64,000 nucleotides of DNA from Schistocephalus solidus. Its lineage: Eukaryota; Platyhelminthes; Cestoda; Diphyllobothriidea; Diphyllobothriidae. Below the pieces are notes generated by a model. It had not been told where the DNA came from. It was given only the letters and a program-made list of their open reading frames with translations, and made no database searches. The stretch covers positions 1 to 64,000 of the forward strand of contig WEDG01006564.1 in the NCBI GenBank assembly GCA_017591395.1, in the 5' to 3' direction. Positions 1 through 9,949 of the stretch are shown here, in pieces; the first letter of the stretch is position 1; each line of letters begins with the position of its first letter. The position numbers were made by a program, and so were the translations under genes.

Positions 1-310
1 GGCAGGCGGAGGCTCATCAGGCGATCATTGATACCCTGCGGCAGACAGGGCAGACGTCCCACGATGTCGTTCCAGATGACAAAGGCAACACCAGCGTCGC
101 GTCGCTCTGCCTTTGGCCGGCCACTTCAGAAGAAGGATGTAACCGGCACCCACCTCCAGCTGACCCTGCTCAGAGAATCGAGTCTCGCTGAGAGCAGCAA
201 TGTCCACCGTGTAGCGTTGCAGTTCCCGAGCGACTAGCGCCGTCCTTCGTTCCGGCCGGTTGCTCTTAGGATTGTCTTAAAGGGAACGAACATTCCAGGC
301 TGCTAGTGTG
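1..310 (-). pseudogene. RTE-like endonuclease N-terminus (broken)
   Basis: The minus-strand frame reads AAWNVRSL, then a TAA stop at 279-277, then resumes in the same frame with DNPKSNRPERRTALVAREL and VDIAALSETRFSEQGQ. WNVRSL and ALSETR are the two N-terminal motifs of the APE-type endonuclease of RTE-clade LINEs; the E of SETR is a metal-binding residue. This domain nicks target DNA to prime reverse transcription. After GAGYI (about 135) the frame shifts and family-like sequence continues in another frame. One stop and at least one frameshift make this copy inactive. It is partial because the window starts here. Confidence 0.7.
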
Positions 311-1000
311 AGTGGACTCACCCGAGCAGCCTGGAGGGTATGGCGAGGGGGGTGGGGACGGGGGTATTGTTGTTTGTTTGAGTTTTTACGACCGCGTATT
401 TGCGATCTGTGAGCCGCGGCCGGCTGCAGAAGACGTGATACCCAGCATTTGTTTTAGGCACCTTTTCTAGCCCCTTTCCTCCGCGAGGAGGCAAGCAGTG
501 CTATCCCTAAATAGGGCTGCGTTAGGACATCCCAGACGGCCGCCGAACTCCACTATGGGTTACGGTTTTGTTTTAGTGGGAGAACGACCCGAGTTAGCCT
601 GGGCCGCCTACGGGGTTGCTGTCGCCCCCACCGTAGGACTTTTTAAGAGGGAGGAGGTGGGAAGTTCGGGAGTCAGACATACCGGGTGTGGAGGCACACA
701 CAACACCGGAGACCCTCACCTGGTTTAGCTCGCCGGTCGTGACGGTTGCCCGGGGTGTGGCCGCTGGGAAGAACCCAACTTCGAGGAGCCACAGATGAGA
801 GTTGGGTACCAGTTAAAGGCGGCCACAGGAGCATTCACCACCTGTACGAGACAAATGGAGCGACCAAATGCTATCTGTGTGGTGCTACCTCTAACTAGTA
901 CCCCTACACCCCACAGAAATGGTATTCTGCATAAGTCGTAATGTTTACGGTGTGCGGTTTCCTCAGATGGCTGAATAAGAAGTGTATTCAAAAACTGACA
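1..1000 (-). mobile_element. RTE-like non-LTR retrotransposon, 5' part, cut by window edge
   Basis: Read on the minus strand, this stretch holds about 700 bases of GC-rich leader followed by the start of an apurinic/apyrimidinic-type endonuclease domain that runs off the left edge. The leader contains short cysteine-rich reading frames around 600-720 but no frame I would call a gene. The remainder of the endonuclease and the whole reverse transcriptase must lie left of position 1. The 5' boundary near 1000 is an estimate: the sequence becomes AT-rich there and no longer resembles the leader. RTE assignment rests on the endonuclease start and is from family knowledge. Confidence 0.7.
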
Positions 1001-4000
1001 GCATGACTTGTCTGAAATAGCATGGGATTATGCCACACGAGGATCGATCTTGCAACCTCACTTAAGTAATCCTTCCTAAGCTAAAACGCCTTTCAGAAAT
1101 TCAGTTAAAATGTCATGAAATCATTCACTCACAGTACCTCAGCCTGACGACCGTGCCTTTTCTTCATCGTTATTTTTTTCTTCGACAGCCCTCGCTTCTT
1201 TCAGGAGACTTTCCTACCTCTGTTACAACGGCCACCGCCCGGTGTCAACCTTCCTGCGTCTCTGGACGCCGCACGAGTGCTTCTTCTCGAGATGGTTGAG
1301 CAGCATTTGCACGTGAAACGACCGCAGACCAGCCGGCTGGTAGGCAGTTCGGTCGCTGGTCGTCGGGTCAGGAAGCGAAAGAAGACCTAATAGAAACCCC
1401 CCGGCCCCGCCCTTCCCCCCCCCCCCCGTGTCAGTCTGTTGAAGTAAACACACCGCTTGCCAGACTTGGTGAGACATTTCTGTCTCTCTTGCAGCTTCCC
1501 CCAGCCAACGTCGATTGAAAGCCTGTGGTTTTTTAAGGCTAGCATCTGTCCTTGTTGGCTATGCTATTCCGGCGTCTCTTGCGTATGTTACTTAGGGTCA
1601 CTCAGTTAGCTGCCGTTAGTAGTAAAGTCAGTGCCCAGTCTCGCGAAATGTCAACAAAAAGTCTGAAATGCGTTTTCGATTAGGAAGGATTGGTTATTTA
1701 AGTCGGTTTGATAGTATTAGTCATGGTGCGACATAGAGTAGCTCTCCTTTGCACTGATTTTGTAGGAAACATGCACGAAAATATTTTCTTATACTCAATG
1801 GGTGGAAAATTGCATGTTCCAATTTTCCCTTGTAGATAGGGTATCTTTCGGTTTTAAAAAGTTTCTAAATTGCCGAATAATTTTTAACTCTACCGGCCAT
1901 TACGCTTGCATCCAAGGTTTCCGAAGTGCATGCTGTCTACATTCTGTGTAAGAAAAATCCTACACTGCGTTAAGAGGAAGACGTCACACATTTCTCATAA
2001 AATTATGCAAAAGATGTCGATCATATTATAAGCAACATTAATAAATTGATGCATGCGATGTGTTATGAATGAACATTTCACGGCCTTAAAAATCTCATTA
2101 TTCGAAACGTTTTAAACCGAGAGATATCCTTTTACCAAGTGACAAATTGGAAGATGCAGTTTTCTACTTAACAAGTATAAGGAAGACTATCTTGTGCATT
2201 TTCCCCATAAAATATATTCGAATTTATAATGACAGGGAAAATAAATGAAAAAAGTACATAATACTTAGGTGGCCGTTTCTTGCAGGTGGTCCAAAGGAAA
2301 CTAGTTCAAAAATTGGCATCCTATTTTGATGGGTATATCTTGGGATAAAGCTGCAAAACAACCAATATAACAACCCTACTTACATAATTTGTTCGGTCGC
2401 CATTTTATGAGATACGAAATCTACTGTAATCCATGATATCGCAGTCACGCCAGGTTGTCGGTGTTTTCTGTCGGGAATGTCTACATTCCCACGATGAGTC
2501 AACCTCGCGGAAAAGCACGTGCATGCGTCCCCCGAGCTTCTATGCCATGAACGTGCACCCAACAGCGTCCCACACTGGCTGTAGCCACAGTGTCCCCCTC
2601 AGATCTGATTAGTCCATGTCCGCGAGAAGTCGCTCAGCTCTTCTCTACCTCTTGAAGTGGATTGGATAGAATATGACCAATTCGCCATTTTGAGCATATG
2701 GCCAATCTGAACAGGACGTGCTATACAGGTACGCAGATTTTCAGTGAGAAGCACTTGACGTGTGGTTGAATACACTTTTCTCTTGGCCTATCGTGTTCTC
2801 TTGCTCTACCGTGTTGAGGTCAGGACAACCATCGATCAAGCTTCGTGCGACATCAAAGTACCAGGCCGGATCATAACACAATCTGCCTGATTATTTCCAT
2901 TGATTTTCGATGCCCCCATAAATTCAAATATTCAAAAAACAATTTGGCTAGCTTTCGACAAATTCTCGTCAGGCATTTACATTTATATCGTTGTGTAAAC
3001 AAGTCGAATATGCGGGTAGGTAGAGCAAATCATACGGTAGTCAGGTTGGGGGAGAAAGAAAAAATTCGGTCCGTCTTCTGATCATCGTTAGGGGGTTGGC
3101 GGCCGTCGGGACAGGTGCTTAGCTGCGGGCGACTGAATTGGAGGCTTTCGGCCCTGGTAATCGCGGTGCCTGCAGGAAACACTTTTGGGCGTACAGGACT
3201 GATATACATAACCAGATCGCAGCCGCTTCTGCCATAACCAGATGATATCTAAGAGGTTTTCAGTAGCCTGTGGGGACAGGTGTCCCTTTGTAATTAGCGA
3301 AGCCATAAATGCTCAAGACCTCTGAGTACTCGATCAGTCAGATTTAAGTGTTCTGAGGCCAAAACTCATTTGGTCAAAATACTCAGGAGCGCGCGGGATT
3401 GCGTAATCTGATTTGGTTAAGTGTCTGCGTTCCGTAATTTTTCCACAATAAGTTTCGGATTTACTGTCAGCAAAATTCGCAAGCTTTCTGGTACCAGGCG
3501 TCAGTATTTCGCCCTGCAGATTGAAAAAATGAAATGGAATTAGTCTGAGGCTTTTAGATTTGCCTTTTTCATTGGCGTCCTCTAGGGAACCAGCTTCGTT
3601 GCTAATTATTTCGTCTGTAGCGACCGTGTAGCGTTCATTTTGTCGGCTTTTTGGGGTGTACCGAGTGGTTTATCCAGAGAAATACGAAATTCGTTGCTAA
3701 GTAGATCTCAAAATGTGGACTTTCAAAACCTGAAATTCCAAGTCAGTTTCAATCGGGCTGTGAATAGGTTTCTTACAGCCATAGAACCAATGGAGAACAC
3801 CTTTATTGTCCAGTGACCAAGTGACTCTGATTCCTACCTCATTTGCGCGAACAAGAACTTGAGTACCGTTTTTTGACTAAAACTAAAAATCAGGAACAAA
3901 AATTCTGGTCTGCATTATCTTTATCGGTAACACCACTCGGAGAGAAGTTGTAAAATCGACAGCACAAAGGTTTTCCAAATGAGCAGTCAAGGAAGACTTA

Positions 4001-4089
4001 TTAGGTTGGACAAGCTGTACTGGGCGACAAGAGCTAACAAGGGGCTCTGCATGCAGCTGCCGCTAGCTTTCGCCTCAAGCCAGTTTTGT
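1001..4089. other. Intergenic or unrecognised sequence
   Basis: About 3 kb of mostly AT-rich sequence with no frame that shows a recognisable domain. A run of about 13 C bases lies at 1416-1428. A minus-strand frame of 72 codons at 3306-3088 (start MASLITKGHLSPQ) has somewhat protein-like composition but no family I can name; it could be a piece of an unrecognised repeat. Confidence 0.6.
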
Positions 4090-4410
4090 GAGTATATGGA
4101 TTCCGTTGAGATTCCTTGATCCAGGGCGTGTTCTCTGTCGCCCTCAGCCAATCAGTGAAATGACGCAGTTTGATTAGCTCCGAGCTCTCGGGAGACTAGT
4201 GCCAATGCTCGACCAGTTCAAGCAGAACAACGGCCAGGAGTGTGAGGCAGACCGGTATGGACGACTAAGCGTTGGCGATCACGCGAGCGGACTGCCTCGA
4301 CCAGGAGATTGAGGCGGAGAAGACTGCGTGGCAAAAACACCAGCGTGGAAGCGGACTGTTACATTACCCCACCTAGACCGAAGGCGGCGTGTTGCGACGC
4401 CGAAGGAATC
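4090..4410. repeat. LTR-like remnant, related to 25670-25920
   Basis: This segment is alignable by eye with 25670-25920 in the same orientation. Shared landmarks are TCTGTCGCC/TTTGTCGCC, ATGACGCAG/AGACGCAG, GAGCTCTCG, GTGCCA, GGACTGT-ACA and GACGCCGAAGGAA/GATGCCGAAGGAA, in the same order. The second copy lies next to a decayed Gypsy integrase end, so both are probably LTR pieces of one Gypsy family. Termini are not defined here. Confidence 0.4.
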
Positions 4411-4487
4411 ATTGATGTCTAAAAACATGAGCAACCAAAAGGTCAAGAAAATGAACATTTCTTTCACTACAGGTGATCATATATACA

Positions 4488-5711
4488 TAAAGGTCTAAAA
4501 CACACAGCAGCGAGCCAGGCGAAAGAAAGGCAGAACTTCGATACCTCCAACGCCTCTTCATGGCCAACGGGTATCCCCGCAACTTCATCGAACGTAGCAG
4601 ACAGTGCAGGCAAAGCCGAAGGCCAGCGACCGAACAGCCAAAGATATGGCGAGCGTTGCCATACATTGACGGTGTTTCGGAGGCGGTCTACCGTCTCCTA
4701 AGACCGATGGGGATCGGCATCGCCCACCGGACGGAGTCAAGCATTCGACATCTGGTTATGAGGCCTAAGGCCCCCCTGCCCCGAGGTGAAACAACAAACG
4801 TCATCTACCGGGTTCAATGCAATTCCTGCGCAGTCAACTACATTGGAGAAACCGGAAAACGTCTACAAACCCGGGTCGGAGAACACATGAGGGCGGTAAG
4901 AAGAATGGACCCGCTGTCTTTGGTGGCGGACCATTGCGCAGACTCTGGACACACGTTTGCCTTCCAGAATGCTGAAATTCTTGGTCAGGGAAGTGACCGC
5001 GTGGGAAGGGAAACCATCGAGGCTTGGCACACGGGAACAACCTCCATCAATCGTTGTGTGACGCTTCCTACGGCCTACCAAGCCCTCCGGATGCAGCTCA
5101 ATGATCGAAAGAGCCAACGTGAACATGGGCCTAACGTGCATCCGAACATGGGTGAGTCCATGGCGGACACGCACGCAATCGCAACACAACCCAGAGCCGA
5201 CGAAGGAACAGTTATCGCCTCGGCCAGCTCAACCACTTATCCGGCAGGTGCGAATACACACGGAGGTGCGATCGCAACCAAGATTAACAGCCTGGGGCGG
5301 CAGCTTCGGTCGATGAGGGTACTGACGACTACTGCCAACGTGCGAACTCCGGCCCCCGACCAGATTGAGAACAAGCCATCACCCGCCCTCCCCCAGTCCA
5401 CCACGGACTCAGTGAACAGGCAAAGGATGATCGCCAAGAATGAAACACCACCATGCTCATCAAGCAGCATGATGACTGAGAATCTCCACCCCCAACCCGG
5501 CCCCTCCTCTACGCAAATTCAAAAACCTCAGTTATCCCGTATTAGCCGAAATGTTACCACCTATAAATACTGTGAGGCGCGGTACAATATTTACCTCCGA
5601 CGATGAAATCTTGTTTGATTTTGAAACGTCAGGACAATAAAACCATGGTTCCCGTGATCGCCTCTTCTTCTCATTTATTTCCGGGAACGCGCATCTTCGC
5701 TTCTATTAGCA
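4488..5711 (+). mobile_element. Penelope-like element copy 1, 5'-truncated
   Basis: The sequence from about 4488 (ACATAAAGGTCTAAAACACAC) to CTTCTATTAGC at 5711 matches 8230-9457 of the second copy with only scattered differences. It contains the end of the reverse transcriptase connection region, the GIY-YIG endonuclease and the 3' untranslated region with an AATAAA at about 5635. Copy 2 begins immediately after it without spacer. Penelope-like elements are known to insert as head-to-tail partial tandems in which the upstream partial copy acts like a pseudo-LTR; this arrangement fits that pattern. Confidence 0.8.
4518..5606 (+). pseudogene. Penelope GIY-YIG endonuclease C-terminus, copy 1
   Basis: The frame is open through 5606. 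Near residue 80 of the 348-codon stretch it reads NVIYRVQCNSC, then NYIGETGKRLQTRVGEH, and further on RETIEAWHTG. These are the GIY and YIG motifs, the catalytic arginine and the metal-binding glutamate of the GIY-YIG nuclease of canonical Penelope-like elements, which cuts the target. Both cysteines of VQCNSC are present, unlike copy 2 where the first is serine. The tail after about residue 170 is low-complexity and rich in T, S and P. With no reverse transcriptase upstream this is a fragment; the first ATG at 4560 is internal and not a real start. Confidence 0.75.
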
Positions 5712-6175
5712 ATATTTTTCGGGCGCGAAGCGCTTAAGTCAGCACGACTTTGGGAAATATTTTCCCTTCGTCTGTCCTCAACGTACGCGCAAATTCAATT
5801 CCTCCACAGATGCCTTGACAATCGCGTGCTTCCGAAAAGCTTGTCCTACAAGCCACCGGTGAACACAAGTCTGGCGAAAAGGTGGGTGACACAACATAGC
5901 AGACGAATGATTCGGGTGCTCCTCCAAGACTGCCATCTTCGACTGCGCAAATACAATGGGGTTTTGAACCAAGCGGTTGCACAGTGCGCTGAACTAATCG
6001 ATGAGGACGGAGTCAGGCTGCTGCAGCAGGTGATTGATAAACGGGCCAGAGAACTACGAGCAACGAGAGATGCGGAGCTGGCGGATAAGCTTCGAAATAT
6101 AACCCATTCATCTCAAGAAGAGAACCAAGTTCTGGTGCGCAATATGTCATCGAAGCAGTTGTCGCCTGCACAATT
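5712..6175 (+). pseudogene. Penelope N-terminal region, before the LINE insertion
   Basis: An open frame continues from the junction with copy 1 at 5711 through CLDNRVLPKSLSYKPPVNTS to VRNMSSKQLSPAQL at about 6176. It is lysine- and arginine-rich and resembles the N-terminal extension of flatworm Penelope-like polyproteins. No ATG precedes it; the apparent start at 5826 is GTG. Downstream of AQL the frame enters the 3' end of the inverted LINE (reads FQYNSVYIREIG), which is not Penelope sequence. The continuation HEACFNIADANPVNL resumes at 7023 on the far side of the insertion. Confidence 0.65.
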
Positions 6176-7010
6176 ATTTCAGTATAATTCAGTATATATA
6201 AGGGAGATAGGCAGAGCCTTTGAAACCCCTATTTACAGATAGACAGTAGCAAAACAAGCAAATGTTACATGGCGATAGTCGTTTTAGTATATCAATCATT
6301 GCTGTTGACTAATTATATGTTCATCAAGTAAAAATGCATCAAGTCTTCTTTAAAACATTTCAACGCTTTCAGCCTGGGAGTTTGTTGGGAGTTTGTTCCA
6401 TTCGTCAATCACCCGTTGGGAAAAGAAGTTGGCCCGCACTTCAAGTTTGGCGTGATATCTTTTCAGTTTGTATTGGTGACCTCGGAGACTTGTCATGTTT
6501 GCCAATTCAAAAAGTTGGCCATCTGAAGAGCACAATCAACTCCTCTGACCAGTTTGAAGACTAAGATCATATCCCATCTGTATTTCCTATAAGAGAGAGG
6601 AAACATTTTAAGTCTTTCTAGGCGGCCCTCATAGGTTAGGCATTACAATCCGCTGACTAGTTTTGTTGCCCTCCGTTGAAATTTCTCCAGCAGAGCGTAA
6701 TCATGTTTCGTCCAAGTGCGCCACGCCTGAACGCAATATTCCAACACCGGCTGGATAAATGTTCCAAACACGCGCCCAAAAAGCTCTCCGTCAAAATTAA
6801 CGAAGGACCTCCTGATTGCGCCTAAGATACACAAAGCTTTTTTTGCGATATTCGCACAGTGCAACGATGGTTTGAGAGTTGGTGTTATCCATATACCCAA
6901 GTCCTTTAGAATGTTTACCTCCTGGAGTTGGTGACCATTGATGGAGTACTGGTATTCAAATCTAATCAGCCTTCTGGAACTAGACCACAGTAGGATTATT
7001 TGGCATTTGT
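6176..7010 (-). mobile_element. CR1-like LINE family 1 fragment (copy E) inside the Penelope element
   Basis: On the minus strand this is a 5'-truncated family 1 LINE. It carries the end of the reverse transcriptase (GIWITPTLKPSLHCANIAKK; FGRVFGTFIQPVLEYCVQAW) and the family 3' region with the AGGC/GCCT hairpin at about 6209-6219 and a TGAATTATAC tail at 6177-6200. It aligns with 33700-34535 (plus copy) and with the split copy F. The homology stops at GGCATTTGT (7010). No clear target-site duplication is visible. The frame is broken several times. Confidence 0.8.
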
Positions 7011-9278
7011 AAGTGCTGAAGTCATGAAGCTTGCTTTAACATCGCAGACGCCAATCCGGTAAATCTCATGGCCACGGTCGAGTCGATTCTCAAACAAACC
7101 GGGGAATCCGACGAAACAAAGCACTTTATTCGGCAGCAGATAACCTCCTTGGTGATGGCGCACAAACCACGTGCAATCATTTCCAGAGCGGAACAGAGTG
7201 CTCTCAAGACACTGAGGGCTGAAACCAGCATCGTGATTCTGCCAGCCGACAAAGGACGCTTCACAGTAGCGATGAATAAGACAGACTACATCCAGAAGGC
7301 CAAGGCCTTACTGGAGGACTGATAGGCGAACCTGCCATGTGACGATGAACCGGTTAAGAAACTTGTAACAGAACTCAACAAGACACTCGCCGACATGCAA
7401 AAGAACAAGGCCATTACTAAGTCAGTACGACTGGCCATTAAACCAATAGACGCGGCCGCAGCAAGGTTCTACGGACTACCAAAAGTACACAAGGCTGGTA
7501 TCCCCCTCCGGCCAATCGTGTCATTGCGCGGTGCACCAACCTTTCATCTGGCGAAATGGCTTTTCCGAAATTTGCGGTCGCTCACCTCGGACGCGACCAC
7601 GACGGTCTGTTCAGCAACTCAATTCCTGCAACAGCTCCAGGGAGTGCAAATTACTGCAGACGAGGTGATGGTGTCATTCGATGTCACCTCTCTCTTCACC
7701 GCGATCCCAGAATGCCTGGCAGTCGAAACGGTCAGCGAACTGCTCGAGAGCAGGTACAACGAGACGGCCGAGACGGTGAAACGGAGACATCTCATCCAGC
7801 TCTTAAAATTCTGCCTGAAGACGTACTTCACTTTCGAAGGAACAACGTATGAGCAGGTCAAGGGGACGCCAATGGGATTGCCACTTTCGGGCTTCATCGC
7901 AGAGGCAGTTCTCCAAAAATTAAAGACCCTGGTTTTCACAAATTACAAACCGAAATTCTGTACTCGGTATGTGGACAATACCTTTGTCATCATCGAGCGG
8001 GATATGGTCAAGGAATTTCACGACAGCCTCAATTCTATTTCCCCTGAAATCCAGTTTACAATGGAGGTGGAAGTCAACAACCAGCTGCCATTCCTAGACG
8101 TTCTCGTCCATCGAAAACCCTGCGGGGACCTTAAAACGACGGTGTATAGGAAGGCCACCAGTACCCGCCGAATCCTTAGCTACCATAGCAAACATCCGTC
8201 ATGCCACAAACGCAGTTGTGTTCGAACGCCATACAAAAGGGCTGAAACACACTGCAGCGAGCCAGGCGAAAGAAAGGCAGAACTTCGATACCTCCAACGC
8301 CTCTTCATGGCCAACGGGTATCCCCGCAACTTCATCGAACGTAGCAGACAGTTCAGGCAAAGCCGAAGGCCAGCGACCGAACAGCCAAAGATATGGCGAG
8401 CGTTGCCATACATTGACGGTGTTTCGGAGGCGGTCTACCGTCTCCTAAGACCGATGGGGATCGGCATCGCCCACCGGACGGAGTCAAGCATTCGACATCT
8501 GGTTATGAGGCCTAAGGCCCCCCTGCCCCGAGGTGAAACAACAAACGTCATCTACCGGGTTCAATCCAATTCCTGCGCAGTCAACTACATTGGAGAAACC
8601 GGGAAACGTCTACAAACCCGGGTCGGAGAACACATGAGGGCAGTAAGAAGAATGGACCCGCTGTCTTTGGTGGCGGACCATTGCGCAGACTCTGGACACA
8701 CGTTTGCCTTCCAGAATGCTGAAATTCTTGGTCGGGGAAGGCACCGCGTGGCAAGGGAAACCATCGAGGCTTGGCACACGGGAACAACCTCCATCAATCG
8801 TTGTGTGACGCTTCCTACGGCCTACCAAGCCCTCCGGACGCAGCTCAATGATCGAAAGAGCCAACGTGAACATGGGCCTAACGTGCATCTGAACATGGGT
8901 GAGTCCATGGCGGACACGCACGCAATCGCAACACAACCCAGAGCCGACGAAGGAACAGTTATCGCCTCGGCCAGCTCAACCACTTATCCGGCAGGTGCGA
9001 ATACACACGGAGGTGCGATCGCAACCAAGATTAACAGCCTGGGGCGGCAGCTTCGGTCGATGAGGGTACTGACGACTACTGCCAACGTGCGAACTCCGGC
9101 CCCCGACCAGATTGAGAACAAGCCATCACCTGCCCTCCCTCAGTCCACCACGGACTCAGTGAACATGCAAAGTATGATCGCCAAGAATGAAACACCACCA
9201 TGCTCATCAAGCAGCATGATGACTGAGAATCTCCACCCCCAACCCGGCCCCTTCTCTACGCAAATTCAAAAACCCTAG
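7011..9278 (+). pseudogene. Penelope reverse transcriptase plus GIY-YIG endonuclease
   Basis: After HEACFNIADAN at 7023 comes VILPADKGRFTVAMN, then a TGA-TAG pair at 7320-7325, then a 627-codon frame from about 7326. Reverse transcriptase motifs in order: FYGLPKVHKAG, motif A VSFDVTSLFTAIP (7670-7706), motif B GTPMGLPLSGF (about 7866), motif C RYVDNTFVI (7965-7991). Motif C normally has two aspartates; the second is Asn here (AAT at 7977-7979). The GIY-YIG domain follows (VIYRVQ, NYIGETGK, LQTRVGEH, RETIEAW), with the first cysteine of the VQC-x2-C pair changed to Ser. The protein copies element RNA and nicks DNA. Two stops, a shift at 7017 and the lost Asp make it inactive. Confidence 0.85.
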
Positions 9279-9456
9279 TAATCCCGTATGAGCCGAAATG
9301 TGACCAGCTATAAATACTGTGAGGCACGTTACAATATTTACCTCCGACGATTAAATCTTGTTTGATTCTTAAACATCAGGACAATAAAACCATGGTTCCC
9401 GTGATCGCCTCTTCTTCTCATTTATTTCTGGGAACGCCTATCTTCGCTTCTATTAG

Positions 9457-9459
<3 letters not shown>

Positions 9460-9544
<85 letters not shown>
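9460..9544. repeat. (TA)n microsatellite
   Basis: About 85 bases of uninterrupted TA directly after the 3' end of the second Penelope copy. Several other elements in the window also abut TA runs (25322-25380, 51660-51685, 52218-52264, 53765-53830, 63429-63504). Confidence 0.95.
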
Positions 9545-9547
<3 letters not shown>

Positions 9548-9552
9548 TGTCC

Positions 9553-9585
9553 TAATTCATGAAATCTGATGGATTTCATGAATTA
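9553..9585. repeat. Perfect 14-bp inverted repeat next to the TA tract
   Basis: TAATTCATGAAATC at 9553-9566 is the exact reverse complement of GATTTCATGAATTA at 9572-9585, with a 5-base loop TGATG. It sits 8 bases after the TA tract and could be an extruding hairpin or the end of a short inverted-repeat element. Confidence 0.8.
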
Positions 9586-9949
9586 TGGCCCATTTCGCGA
9601 AATCAGCGCACACCGCGTCCACCAAAATTTTAAAACAATAAAGAACCGATCTTAAGGAAATTAATGTCTTTTTGTTGTTTACAAATTAACATTAAATTGT
9701 TTAGAAATGCTAATTTTTTAGAATAGGTACGAATTTCGAAAGTGTGAAAAATGGACCTTGTTAAGTAAACTGGAAACCTATCCATGAAATAAAAGCAGTG
9801 AATAAAGCAGATTTTTGTACATACACATTACTCGAGATTAATCGCAACGTAACGTATGGCCATCATCAAGCAGCCTAACATGAAATTGTATATTCCGACA
9901 CCGTTTCAAAAGAATTGGTAGCTTTTTTCGTTTTTACATTTTCTTAACA

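Larger units (their letters stand above)
5712..9459 (+). mobile_element. Penelope-like element copy 2, nearly full length, interrupted
   Basis: A long Penelope-like copy: N-terminal region 5712-6175, interruption by an inverted LINE fragment 6176-7010, then reverse transcriptase and GIY-YIG nuclease 7011-9278 and a 3' region ending CTTCTATTAGC at 9457, which runs into a (TA)n tract. Copy 1 shares the same 3' end. Coding is broken by the insertion, by adjacent TGA and TAG codons at 7320-7325, and by a base shift near 7017. The 3' end carries AATAAA around 9384. Confidence 0.8.

Noticed and set aside
4279..4666. Minus-strand frames overlapping the Penelope nuclease
   Set aside because: They are shadows of the plus-strand Penelope coding region.
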